Source: Palsa-147 sp963841235 | Lineage (GTDB): Bacteria > Acidobacteriota > Terriglobia > Acidiferrales > UBA7541 | Reading direction: 5' to 3' | Assembly: GCA_963841235.1 (NCBI GenBank) | Contig: CAWJBU010000001.1 | Span: 248,001 to 312,000 of the forward strand | DNA length: 64,000 nt | Part shown: positions 1 through 7,863 of the stretch, piece by piece | Position numbering within the stretch: the stretch's first letter is position 1 | Layout: every line of letters begins with the position of its first letter | The notes under the pieces: model-generated | Told to the model about the DNA's origin: nothing | The model's database searches: none | The model's input: the letters and a program-made list of their open reading frames with translations, nothing else | Made by a program: the position numbers and the translations under genes

Positions 1-379
1 GCGTCTTCCCTACTCCTGAAAATATGGCGCGGCGCGCCGGGATTCCAGCGCGGGTCAGACGATAGAGTTCGCCGCCTGAGACGATGTCGAAATTGCTGCC
101 TAGTTTTGCGAGAAGGCCCAGGACGGAGAGATTGGAATTGGCTTTTACTGCGTAGCAGATCGTTGTGGGGACACTGCGGAAAGCGCGCTGATACTGACGA
201 TAGGCGTTTTCGATCGCGGCGCGGCTATAGACGTAGGCGGGCGTCCCGAAGCGAGCGGCTACATCCGCGAGCGCAACATCCTCAGCGAATAGGGAGCGGG
301 CGCGCCATTCAAATTGCGGCGTGAATTTTGTGGGATCGATTGGCTGCGCGATTCTGGCGCTGTTTCGGCGCGCTGCCAT
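1..379 (-). CDS. lysA: Diaminopimelate decarboxylase, N-terminal part (cut by window edge)
   Basis: The reading frame starts at an ATG at 379 and stays open to the left edge, giving about 126 residues. The motif CYAVKANSN (PLP Schiff-base lysine, about K79) is followed by FDIVSGGEL and RAIFSGVGKT, the classic order of a fold-III PLP decarboxylase. The enzyme converts meso-diaminopimelate to L-lysine, the last step of lysine synthesis, in the cytoplasm. It begins 9 bases after the stop of the SpoIIE-type phosphatase gene, so the two are probably co-transcribed. The C-terminal domain lies outside the window. Arginine decarboxylase of the same fold is a less likely alternative. Confidence 0.9.
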   Translation of the reverse strand, partial: MAARRNSARIAQPIDPTKFTPQFEWRARSLFAEDVALADVAARFGTPAYVYSRAAIENAYRQYQRAFRSVPTTICYAVKANSNLSVLGLLAKLGSNFDIVSGGELYRLTRAGIPARRAIFSGVGKT

Positions 380-387
380 CGAAGGCG

Positions 388-2139
388 TTAGAGCACCTTT
401 AGGACGACCAGAGTGCGATCGTCGAAGGCGTGCGGCGTGCCGGAGAAAAGTTCGACTTGCTCGAGAACGCGGTCGGCAATGGCGGAGGCCGGTTCGTGCG
501 CATGCGTGCGGATGAAATCGATGAGGCGATCGGTGCCGTAGAATTCCTTTTCGAAATTCTGGGTATCGCTGATGCCGTCGGAGTAAAACGCGAGAACGTC
601 GCCGGGATCGAGGACCATGTTCACTTCATCGTAGGTCACGTCCTCGAACATGCCGAGCGGAAAGCCCGCGAGATTGATCTTTTTGCACTCGCCTTTGTGG
701 AGGAGGATGGGCTCTTCCTGCCCGGCGTTGGCGATGCGCAGCTTGCGTTTGCCGCGGTGCCAGGTGGCGAAGCACATAGTCATGAAGCGGCCTTCTATGC
801 GGCGCTCGACGATCAATTGATTCATATCGTGGAGCATTTGCGCGGGAACGAGTTTGTTGGGGCCGAGACTGCGCATGATGCCGATGGCGGCGGCGCCGTA
901 AAGCGCGGCGGCGCTTCCCTTCCCGCTGACGTCGCCCATGGCCATGGCTAGCTCTTGCGGGCCGTAGCGCAGGAAATCGTAGATGTCGCCGCAGAGTTCG
1001 CGCGAGGAGACGACACGGGCTGCGATATCGAGGCCGGAATCGGTGCCGGGCATGCGAGGCAGTAGAGCGCCTTGCAGCCTGCGCGCGGCGTTCAAGTCGC
1101 GCTCGAGACGCGATTCATCGCGGGCGAGTTGCTCATACAAGCGGGCGTTTTCGATTGAGACGGCGAGGCTCGCCGCGAGAATGGAGAGCGCTTGTACGTG
1201 ATCCGGCGTGAAGTAATTGAGTTGCGGGCTTTCGAGATCCATCACGCCGATTACGCGCCCTTTGCTGAGGAGAGGAACGGCCAGTTCCGAGCGCGTTTCC
1301 GGATTCACCATGAGATAGCGTGGATCGTGCGAAACGTCTGGAACTACGACGGCGCGGCCTAGCGTGGCCGCTGCTCCTACCAATCCTTCGTGCGCCGGAA
1401 CTGCGTGCTTTTCCTGGATGCGCTGGCCGAATTTTACCGTGACGCGGTGGCGGAAGACTTTGTCGGCATCGTCGTAGAGCAAGATGCTGAAAATTTGGTA
1501 ATCGATGATTCGCTTGGCCAATTCGGCGGCGCGCCGCAAGACCTCTTCCACTTCGAGAACTGAGCTTGCTTCGCGGCCGACTTCGTTGAGCAGAAGAAGC
1601 GTGTCAGCCTGATTGCGGACGCGCTCGAAAAGGCGGGCGTTCTCGATGGCGCTGGCGATTCGCGTGGCGAGCAGCGTGAGGATGGATTGCTGCTCAGGCG
1701 TGAAATAGTCGACCTCATGGCTTTGAATGTCGAGAACGCCGATGGCCTTGCCGCCCACCATCAGAGGCACGGCAAGTTCCGAGCGCACGGCTTCGACGGC
1801 GTTGAGATAGCGCGGATCTTTTTGAACGTCGCCGACGCGGACGGCGCGGCCCGTGGCCGCGGCCGTGCCGGTGATTCCCTCGCCCCAGGGAATGCGCCAG
1901 TGCTCCATCACTTCGGGGCGATAGCCGATGCCGAAGCGGAAATGGAGTTGATTGGTGCCCTCTTCCGGGAGCAGGACGGCGAAAATTTCGTAGTCGATCA
2001 GCTTTTTGATGAGCTGCGCCGCTTTCGCCAGAACCTCATCGAGGTTTAGCGACGTATTGATTTCCTGGCCGATCTCAACGAGCGTTGAGAGCGTTTCGGC
2101 GGAAATCTCGGTGGCGGATTTGATTTCGACGGGGTCCAT
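388..2139 (-). CDS. GAF-GAF-SpoIIE/RsbU-type PP2C serine phosphatase
   Basis: About 583 residues from the ATG at 2139. Two GAF domains (about 15-165 and 185-335) share the repeated phrases DPRYL, SELAVPL and YFTPEQ/YFTPDH. A short coiled segment follows, then a PP2C/SpoIIE phosphatase domain (about 375-580) with metal-binding signatures CGDIYDF, MGDVSGKG, YSDGISD and DDRTLVVL. Such proteins usually dephosphorylate an anti-sigma-factor antagonist in a partner-switching pathway, with the GAF domains sensing a ligand. The in-frame TTG at 2211 is unlikely to be the start because it overlaps a TATAAT box on this strand (2211-2216). The partner kinase and antagonist are not in the window. Confidence 0.88.
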   Translation of the reverse strand: MDPVEIKSATEISAETLSTLVEIGQEINTSLNLDEVLAKAAQLIKKLIDYEIFAVLLPEEGTNQLHFRFGIGYRPEVMEHWRIPWGEGITGTAAATGRAVRVGDVQKDPRYLNAVEAVRSELAVPLMVGGKAIGVLDIQSHEVDYFTPEQQSILTLLATRIASAIENARLFERVRNQADTLLLLNEVGREASSVLEVEEVLRRAAELAKRIIDYQIFSILLYDDADKVFRHRVTVKFGQRIQEKHAVPAHEGLVGAAATLGRAVVVPDVSHDPRYLMVNPETRSELAVPLLSKGRVIGVMDLESPQLNYFTPDHVQALSILAASLAVSIENARLYEQLARDESRLERDLNAARRLQGALLPRMPGTDSGLDIAARVVSSRELCGDIYDFLRYGPQELAMAMGDVSGKGSAAALYGAAAIGIMRSLGPNKLVPAQMLHDMNQLIVERRIEGRFMTMCFATWHRGKRKLRIANAGQEEPILLHKGECKKINLAGFPLGMFEDVTYDEVNMVLDPGDVLAFYSDGISDTQNFEKEFYGTDRLIDFIRTHAHEPASAIADRVLEQVELFSGTPHAFDDRTLVVLKVL

Positions 2140-2352
2140 GGCTATTTTTGCGCCGGGCGGGCGAACTTGCGCCCGCAGGGGCACATTACACAGGCAATTC
2201 GGAAAAGACAATTATAACAGCAGGACTTCGGCTTCGGGATGACCTTGAGCGGTCGGATAGAAGAAATTTACGAGGCGCAGAACCAAATTGGGTTGGGGCT
2301 CAGAGGTATGTGTGACCGCGATAGACGTATGAACGAAAGGAAAGAGGGCGCA

Positions 2353-2368
2353 GTCCGCCCAGGCGGAC
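2353..2368. repeat. Short palindrome near the 3' end of deoC
   Basis: GTCCGCC and GGCGGAC are separated by 2 bases and followed on the plus strand by GCCCCTAC. The element sits between the 3' end of deoC and the 5' side of the phosphatase gene. It resembles the small GC-rich dispersed palindromes elsewhere in this window but has no T-run, so a terminator role is not supported. Confidence 0.4.
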
Positions 2369-2404
2369 GCCCCTACGACCGAACTATCTTTTCTTGCATG
2401 GATG

Positions 2405-3295
2405 CTAATCTGCGGCTAGGCCGCGGGCCTGCTCCAGGATTTTTACGCTGGCGCTGGCGCCTACGCGGGTGGCGCCGGCTGCGACCATTTTTTGGAAGTC
2501 CTCGAAGCTGCGGACGCCGCCCGCGGCTTTGATGCCGATTTCGCCGCCGACTACGGCGCGCATGAGGCTGACGTCTTCGGCTGTGGCGCCGCCGGTGGAG
2601 AAGCCGGTGGAGGTTTTGACGAAATCTGCGCCTGCATTTTTGGCGGCTAGCGAGCCGCGGATCTTTTCTTCGATGGTCAGCAGCGCGGTTTCGAGAATGA
2701 CTTTGCAGATGGCGCCGCCGCGGTGGCTGGCCTCTACTACGCCGCGAATGTCGGCTTCGACCGTGTCGTCGAGGCCGGATTTCAGAGCGCCGATGTTGAT
2801 GACCATGTCGATTTCCTGGGCGCCGAGTTTGATGACTGCATCGGTTTCGTAGATTTTCGCTTGCGGGAGCGTGGCGCCGAGGGGAAAGCCGACTACGGTG
2901 CAAACTTTTACTTCGCTGCCGCGGACCAGCTCGGCGGCTTGCGCGACGTTCCAGGGATTGATGCAAACCGAGGCGAAGCCGAATTTCACGGCTTCTTCGC
3001 AAAGTTTGCGAATTTGATCGCGCGTGGCGTCGGGTTTGAGAAGCGTGTGGTCGATCAGGTGGGCGATCTGCGCGTCAACGGAGGCTACCTCGCCGCCTGC
3101 GGAGATGCGGGCGGCGCCGGCTTCGATGGCTTTTTGCGTCTTGTGAACGCAGAGGTGGGAGCAGCGCTCGTTGCATTCGGCGCAATAAATTTCGGCTAGT
3201 TCGACGCCGCGAAGATCGCCTTGTTGCGCGCCGAGATAGGCGAGCATTTCCTCGGTTATAGCTTGGATTAGTTTTTCGAGTTCTTGGGATTCCAC
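2405..3295 (-). CDS. deoC: Deoxyribose-phosphate aldolase with unusual N-terminal extension
   Basis: 296 residues from a GTG start. The class I aldolase domain covers about 76-296, with the Schiff-base lysine K227 in FVKTSTGF and the second lysine K256 in GIKAAGGVR. It splits 2-deoxyribose-5-phosphate into glyceraldehyde-3-phosphate and acetaldehyde. The family is usually about 220-260 residues. Here residues 3-22 form a predicted amphipathic helix and residues 38-51 carry C-x2-C-x3-C-x3-C-x-H. Such helices resemble bacterial microcompartment encapsulation peptides. An rpiB-like gene also with an N-terminal extension lies upstream on the same strand, fitting sugar-phosphate microcompartment gene pairs, but no shell gene is visible. 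Confidence 0.92.
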   Translation of the reverse strand: MESQELEKLIQAITEEMLAYLGAQQGDLRGVELAEIYCAECNERCSHLCVHKTQKAIEAGAARISAGGEVASVDAQIAHLIDHTLLKPDATRDQIRKLCEEAVKFGFASVCINPWNVAQAAELVRGSEVKVCTVVGFPLGATLPQAKIYETDAVIKLGAQEIDMVINIGALKSGLDDTVEADIRGVVEASHRGGAICKVILETALLTIEEKIRGSLAAKNAGADFVKTSTGFSTGGATAEDVSLMRAVVGGEIGIKAAGGVRSFEDFQKMVAAGATRVGASASVKILEQARGLAAD

Positions 3296-3380
3296 TTTTA
3301 CTCCACTTGGCGCGACCGCCCAAAAGGCCGGGCCAAACTGAAACCAGGCCTGACCAATGCGTGCGAAGTCGATAACGAGA

Positions 3381-3446
3381 CCTCAGCGGCTAAAGCCGCG
3401 CAGATTTCGCGGCATTTTCGGCACGGCTGAAGCCGTGCCCTGACAA
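3381..3446 (+). repeat. 66-bp dispersed repeat, copy 1
   Basis: Copy 1 begins CCTCAGCGGCTAAAGCCG and ends with the palindrome GGCACGGCTGAAGCCGTGCC (3420-3439) then CTGACA. Copy 2 at 5325-5390 has the same length, order and orientation, with a diverged centre. The perfect stem can fold in RNA. It lies between the 5' side of deoC and the 3' end of the rpiB-like gene. Confidence 0.8.
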
Positions 3447-3499
3447 ACCACTGAGCATCTCACACAGACTCTCGAGACGCTCTTACGACGGAACCACCT

Positions 3500-4135
3500 T
3501 CACGCGCTCCTTGGCTTTAGATGCCGGGACTCGATGGCTAGAATCTTGTTTATTCGATTTTGGTGACGGCCGCCGGCGAATTGAGTTTCCAGCCAGACGG
3601 CTAGAATTTCGCGGGCGGTTTCCTCGGAAATCATGCGGGCGCCGAGCGTCAAGATATTGGCGTCGTTGTGTTCGCGGCTGTTGCGGGCCGACGCGCGATC
3701 GTAGCAGAGCGCGGCGCGGGCGCCCGGGACCTTGTTGGCGGCGATGGAGGACCCGATGCCGGCGCTATCGACGACTACGCCGCGCCAGGCGTCGCCGCGA
3801 GCGATGGCGTTGGCGACGGCCTCGGCGAAATCTGGATAGTCGACTGCCTCGGTGCTGGAGGTGCCGAGATCGAGGGGCGTGTAGCCCCAGTCGCGAAGAT
3901 AAATTTTCAATTGCTCTTTCAGCGCGAAGCCGCCGTGATCGGCGCCGAGGGCTACTACCTTGGCGTAGTTCGAAGATGCCGCCTCGGATTTCGGCTGCTC
4001 TACGCGAATGCGAATGCCGCGTTGGTCGGCGGCGTCGCGAGCGAGCGGAGTGATCAAGGTATCGGGCGCGATGGCGATTTCGCCGCCATCGGCGATGGCA
4101 TCTAGATCGCTCGCGGTTAGGACGGGGCGTGGCAC
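3500..4135 (-). CDS. RpiB/LacA/LacB-family sugar-phosphate isomerase, extended and lacking the usual catalytic Cys
   Basis: About 211 residues from the GTG at 4135, which has GGAG 5 bases upstream and follows the hpt stop directly. A longer reading from GTG 4165 would overlap hpt by 28 bases. The RpiB domain (about 57-190) shows GADHGGFALK, VDYPDFAEAVA and IAANKVPGARAAL. The usual CGTG/CGSG motif reads VDSAGIG, so Asp (about D123) replaces the Cys used by many RpiB enzymes. Residues 7-45 are an added segment with ITPLARDAADQRGIRI. Substrate is uncertain. A second, canonical RpiB lies at 54886-55350. Its neighbour deoC suggests a sugar-phosphate degradation role. Confidence 0.8.
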   Translation of the reverse strand: MPRPVLTASDLDAIADGGEIAIAPDTLITPLARDAADQRGIRIRVEQPKSEAASSNYAKVVALGADHGGFALKEQLKIYLRDWGYTPLDLGTSSTEAVDYPDFAEAVANAIARGDAWRGVVVDSAGIGSSIAANKVPGARAALCYDRASARNSREHNDANILTLGARMISEETAREILAVWLETQFAGGRHQNRINKILAIESRHLKPRSA

Positions 4136-4137
4136 GG

Positions 4138-4683
4138 TTACTCCGGCGGGAGAGAGAGAATGCACACGTCTTTGAGATTGCGGTAGCGCTCGGCGTAATC
4201 GAGGCCGTAGCCTACGACGAACTCATTCGGAATTTCGAAGCCGACGTAATCGGCTTTAATGTCTTTGATGATTCTGCGCGAGGGCTTGTCGAGTAACGCC
4301 GCGATTTTCAGAATGTGCGGGCGGCGCTGGAGTAGAACGCGGCGGAGATAGCTGAGCGTCAGGCCGGTATCGAGGATGTCCTCGACCAGGATAACGTTCA
4401 GGCCTTCGATGCTGCTGTCGAGATCTTTATTGACGCGGACCTGGCCGGAGGACTGCTTGTTCTTGCCGTAACTCGAGACCGCGATGAAATCGAGGGAGAC
4501 TTCGAGATCGATCTCACGCACGAGATCGGAGAGAAAAATGCACGCGCCTTTCAGGACGCCGACGAGATGAAGGCGTTCGCCTTTGAAATCTTTGGTGATT
4601 TGGTGCGCGACTTCGCGCACGCGTTTTTGAATCGCGGATCGGCGAATCAGCGTTTTCAGATGACTGCGTCCCTTGTCGGCCAT
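4138..4683 (-). CDS. hpt: Hypoxanthine phosphoribosyltransferase
   Basis: 181 residues, the normal length for the family. The PRPP-binding loop is seen as NVILVEDILDTGLTLSYL, and the substrate-side segment YVGFEIPNEFVVGYGLDYAE is typical of Hpt. It converts hypoxanthine or guanine plus PRPP to IMP or GMP in purine salvage in the cytoplasm. The ATG is at 4683 and the stop is immediately before the rpiB-like GTG start. This gives an hpt-rpiB-like-deoC order on the minus strand, which would link purine and deoxynucleoside sugar salvage. It is recognised with high certainty. Confidence 0.95.
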   Translation of the reverse strand: MADKGRSHLKTLIRRSAIQKRVREVAHQITKDFKGERLHLVGVLKGACIFLSDLVREIDLEVSLDFIAVSSYGKNKQSSGQVRVNKDLDSSIEGLNVILVEDILDTGLTLSYLRRVLLQRRPHILKIAALLDKPSRRIIKDIKADYVGFEIPNEFVVGYGLDYAERYRNLKDVCILSLPPE

Positions 4684-4748
4684 TCCTCTCCGCCTTCAGA
4701 GCGAGAAGGCGGCTACTCTATCGCAGGGCCTCGCGGCTGACAAGGCGG

Positions 4749-5288
4749 CTATTTTTTGGTCAATTCGATCGATGCGCGGGTGTTTTCCCACTCCATGCTC
4801 ATGGTGCAGGTATTTCCGGATGGCGCGAAGGAGATGGTGAAATTCTCCATGGGCGTCGAGAGCGCGGTGACTTTCATGTCCACGCGGACGAGGTCATTGG
4901 CTTCGCCGGGGTAGTCGGTGCCCCATTCGCCGGTTTTCTTGCTGATGATGAGAGTCCATTTGTCGGGGTTCGGAACGGCGAAGAGTGTGTAATCGCCGGC
5001 GGGTATGGTCTTGCCGCCTGCGGATAGGTCTACGTCGGTGTGAAACGCGGTGGCTTCATTTGCGCCCGCTCGCCAGACCAGGCCGTTGGGGACCAGGCTG
5101 CCGAATATCTTGCGGCCCTTCACTCGCGGACTGGAGTAATCGACTTTGATCGTTTTGCCGGCGAGACTGCAACTCGCGGTCGCTGGTGGGCTCGGGCGCT
5201 TGGATTTGTCTTGCTGGGCGAAGCTTGAGGTTGCCAACGCCGCCAGCGCAATTGCCGCGACGCCGATCATTGCGATGTAGTTCTTCAT
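4749..5288 (-). CDS. Secreted DUF2911 protein
   Basis: 179 residues with an N-terminal signal peptide (MKNYIAMIGVAAIALAALAT, cleavage likely after SFA). The body carries the DUF2911 pattern: VDYSSPRVKGRKIFG, PNGLVWRAGANEAT, IPAGDYTLFAVPN, and ISKKTGEWGTDY. The start is certain because AAAGGAGG lies 5-6 bases before the ATG. DUF2911 proteins are common in Bacteroidota and Acidobacteriota and are predicted to be exported beta-sandwich proteins. Their function is unknown. The upstream region carries copy 2 of the 66-bp repeat. Confidence 0.9.
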   Translation of the reverse strand: MKNYIAMIGVAAIALAALATSSFAQQDKSKRPSPPATASCSLAGKTIKVDYSSPRVKGRKIFGSLVPNGLVWRAGANEATAFHTDVDLSAGGKTIPAGDYTLFAVPNPDKWTLIISKKTGEWGTDYPGEANDLVRVDMKVTALSTPMENFTISFAPSGNTCTMSMEWENTRASIELTKK

Positions 5289-5324
5289 GTTTTCCTCCTT
5301 TGAATTGTAGTTGTCTGAAGAAAG

Positions 5325-5390
5325 CCTCAGGAGCTAAAGCCGGATCGCTTATGTGTTGCTTTCGGCACGGCTGAAGCCGTGCCCTGACAC
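5325..5390 (+). repeat. 66-bp dispersed repeat, copy 2
   Basis: It begins CCTCAGGAGCTAAAGCCG and ends with the palindrome GGCACGGCTGAAGCCGTGCC (5364-5383) then CTGACA, matching copy 1 at 3381-3446. On the minus strand it supplies the last codons and stop of the small anchored protein gene (5349-5744), reading GHGFSRAES at the protein level. Confidence 0.8.
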
Positions 5391-5744
5391 AGCTTTGGTG
5401 TTCCGCGACGTGTTAAGGAGCTCCGATTCACGGAAGTCATCGACGCCGATCTGTTCCGCTACAACGTGAACCGTGTTGCGTTTCGCGTACCAACAGGGAT
5501 TGTATCCGTAATGCGGGAAGAGCGCGTGAATGCATACTTCGTTTTCGGGTGATTCGAGGTAGATGTCGAGCTTGCCGTTTTTGAGTTTCGTGGCAGGGTA
5601 GAATTGCACATTGCCGAATGCCTCCGAGGAATTCGCGCCCGCCATTCTGTGCCGGATATAGAGAGAATCGCAAATATAGGCTAGCCCCGCGGCGAGCGCC
5701 GCAACTGCGAGCGTCCAGCCTGCGATTGCGCGCGCCATTCTCAC
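5349..5744 (-). CDS. Small membrane-anchored hypothetical protein
   Basis: 131 residues starting MRMARAIAGW. Residues 5-28 are one hydrophobic helix (signal anchor or uncleaved signal). The rest is a soluble region with three cysteines and aromatic-rich phrases HALFPHYGYNPCWYAKR. No family is recognised. The C-terminal tail GHGFSRAESNT is encoded inside dispersed repeat copy 2, so the original stop was probably nearer residue 115 and the gene was extended by repeat insertion. It lies upstream of the DUF2911 gene in the same direction and is divergent from the P-type ATPase gene. Confidence 0.6.
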   Translation of the reverse strand: MRMARAIAGWTLAVAALAAGLAYICDSLYIRHRMAGANSSEAFGNVQFYPATKLKNGKLDIYLESPENEVCIHALFPHYGYNPCWYAKRNTVHVVAEQIGVDDFRESELLNTSRNTKAVSGHGFSRAESNT

Positions 5745-5910
5745 GGCATTTCATCTTAAATCTTCACATCCGCTTGGCGCCAGTGGTTTACCGGAATCGA
5801 CGCCGTTAGTTGCCGCTGGCTTGATTCCGGGCGGCATCGTGCTAGCGTTGAGGCGAAGTTAGACGAGGGCGAATGGCCGGCGTTAAGAATGTCCTCACGA
5901 TGGAAGTCGT

Positions 5911-7851
5911 ATGAATCTTGCGACGAGTGAGGTGTTGTCTGCCTCGAAGGGTGCGCCAGCGCCTCTGGCACAGCCTGGAAGCAATCGTTCGGACCGCCGC
6001 AGGACGACTCGCCGGGCGGGCGTGACGAGTCGAAGAAGTTTGCTCGTCGCGATTCTCGCGCTTGTGGCAATCGCGGTGCATCTGATTTTGCGGTTCGGAT
6101 TCCGGACTTCTCCTCTCGTTTATAACGTGCTGCTCTTTGTGGCGCTGGCTTTTGGCGGCTTGCCGCTGCTCATTGATTTAATTCGCAAGGTTTTTGCGCG
6201 GGAATTTGGCTCGGACTTGCTGGCGGGAATTTCGATCGTCGCGGCGGTGCTGCAGGGCGAGTACTTGGTGGGAACGATCGTTGTGTTGATGCTTTCCGGG
6301 GGGACGGCGCTGGAAGAGATGGCGTCGCGACGCGCGTCTTCAGTGCTTGACGAGTTGGCGAAACGCCAGCCGCAAACGGCACACCGAAAGAGTGACGGTG
6401 GAGTCGTGGACGTGAAGCTCGATGAGGTGCGCGTTGGGGACATCCTCGAAATTTTCCCGCATGAAATCTGCCCTGCGGACGGCGTGGTCGTTGAGGGCCA
6501 AGGGATGATGAACGAGGCGTTTCTCACGGGCGAACCGTTCGAAATGCAAAAAGCTCCAGGATCTCAATTGATTTCGGGAGCCTTGAACGGCGACGCTGCC
6601 CTCGTCATGCGCGCCGAGAGGCTGCCGGTGGATTCGCGCTACGCGCGGATCATGCGCGTGATGGAGGAGACGCAGCAGCAGCGGCCGCGATTGCGGAGAC
6701 TGGGGGATAAACTCGGAGCGTGGTATACGCCCATCGCTGTAGGACTTGCCGTTCTCGCCTGGATCTTCACGCGAAATCCCCATCGATTTTTGGCAGTTGT
6801 CGTCATTGCGACGCCTTGCCCTTTGCTGATTGCGATTCCGGTGGCGGTGATCGGGGCGATTTCACTCGCGGCGCGCCGCGGCATCATCGTTAAGAATCCT
6901 GCGGTGCTTGAGCAGATCGAGACGTGCCGCACCTTCATCTTTGACAAGACTGGGACGCTCACATACGGCAGGCCGACGCTGACGGAAGTCGAATGTTCGC
7001 CTCAGTTTCAAGAAAAAGACGTCGTGCGCTTTGCCGCCAGCCTGGAGCGTTATTCGAAACACCCGCTCGCGCAGGCAATTCTCGACTACGCGGCGAAAAA
7101 TAAAGTGCAGGCGGAATCTGCGTCGGAAATTCAGGAGCAGCCGGGCCGCGGATTGCGAGGCACGATCGGCGGAAGAAAAGTGCTGCTGACAGGCCGCGAC
7201 CGCCTCGGGGAAGAAGTGCGCGAATTGCCGGGCGCGCGATCGGGATTGGAGTGCGTGCTGTTTGTTGACGGGCAGTACGCGGCGCTGTTTCGTTTCCGAG
7301 ACGCGCCGCGACAGGATTCCGACGTGTTCGTAAAGCATCTCGGGCCGCGGCACAAGGTGAACCGGATTCTGCTGGTGTCGGGGGACCGGCTGGAAGAGGT
7401 GCGATACCTGGCTGCAGAAGTCGGAATTACTGAAATTCACGCCGCAAAAAGCCCTGAGGAGAAGGTCGCGATCGTTCGCGAGGAGACGCGGCGCGCGAGG
7501 ACGTTGTTCGTCGGCGACGGAATCAATGATGCGCCGGCGATGCAAGCAGCGTCTGTTGCAGTTGCGTTCGGGCACGACAGTGAGATCACAGCGGAAGCCG
7601 CCGATGCCGTGATTTTAGAATCGTCCTTGGGGAAGGTCGATGAACTGATTCACATTGGCCGGCGCATGCGCTCCATCGCGCTGCAAAGCGCAATTGGCGG
7701 GATGGCTCTGAGCATTATCGGCATGCTGGCGGCCTCTGCCGGGTATCTGAATCCCATCGGAGGAGCGATCGCGCAGGAAATCATTGACACGGCCGCGGTG
7801 CTGAACGCGGTGCGCATGGCGCTTCCATTCAAAAATCTTCGCGACTTTTGA
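5911..7851 (+). CDS. P1B-type heavy-metal ATPase without metal-binding N-domain
   Basis: 646 residues. Order: basic N-tail (1-42), membrane helices, actuator domain with FLTGEPFEMQK (about 205-214), transmembrane metal site TPCPLLIAIP (301-310), phosphorylation motif DKTGTLT (D345), and the hinge GDGINDAPAM. It would pump a transition metal out of the cytoplasm using ATP. The membrane motif is TPC rather than CPC or SPC, and there is no HMA domain or His-rich N-tail, so the metal cannot be assigned. It stands alone, divergent from the small anchored protein, with no MerR/ArsR regulator nearby. Confidence 0.9.
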   Translation: MNLATSEVLSASKGAPAPLAQPGSNRSDRRRTTRRAGVTSRRSLLVAILALVAIAVHLILRFGFRTSPLVYNVLLFVALAFGGLPLLIDLIRKVFAREFGSDLLAGISIVAAVLQGEYLVGTIVVLMLSGGTALEEMASRRASSVLDELAKRQPQTAHRKSDGGVVDVKLDEVRVGDILEIFPHEICPADGVVVEGQGMMNEAFLTGEPFEMQKAPGSQLISGALNGDAALVMRAERLPVDSRYARIMRVMEETQQQRPRLRRLGDKLGAWYTPIAVGLAVLAWIFTRNPHRFLAVVVIATPCPLLIAIPVAVIGAISLAARRGIIVKNPAVLEQIETCRTFIFDKTGTLTYGRPTLTEVECSPQFQEKDVVRFAASLERYSKHPLAQAILDYAAKNKVQAESASEIQEQPGRGLRGTIGGRKVLLTGRDRLGEEVRELPGARSGLECVLFVDGQYAALFRFRDAPRQDSDVFVKHLGPRHKVNRILLVSGDRLEEVRYLAAEVGITEIHAAKSPEEKVAIVREETRRARTLFVGDGINDAPAMQAASVAVAFGHDSEITAEAADAVILESSLGKVDELIHIGRRMRSIALQSAIGGMALSIIGMLAASAGYLNPIGGAIAQEIIDTAAVLNAVRMALPFKNLRDF

Positions 7852-7863
7852 AGAGTTCGGCTC

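Noticed and set aside
2373..3002. Arg-rich 209-residue frame antiparallel-shifted within deoC
   Set aside because: It lies inside deoC in another frame on the same strand, with codon-bias-driven RRR composition.
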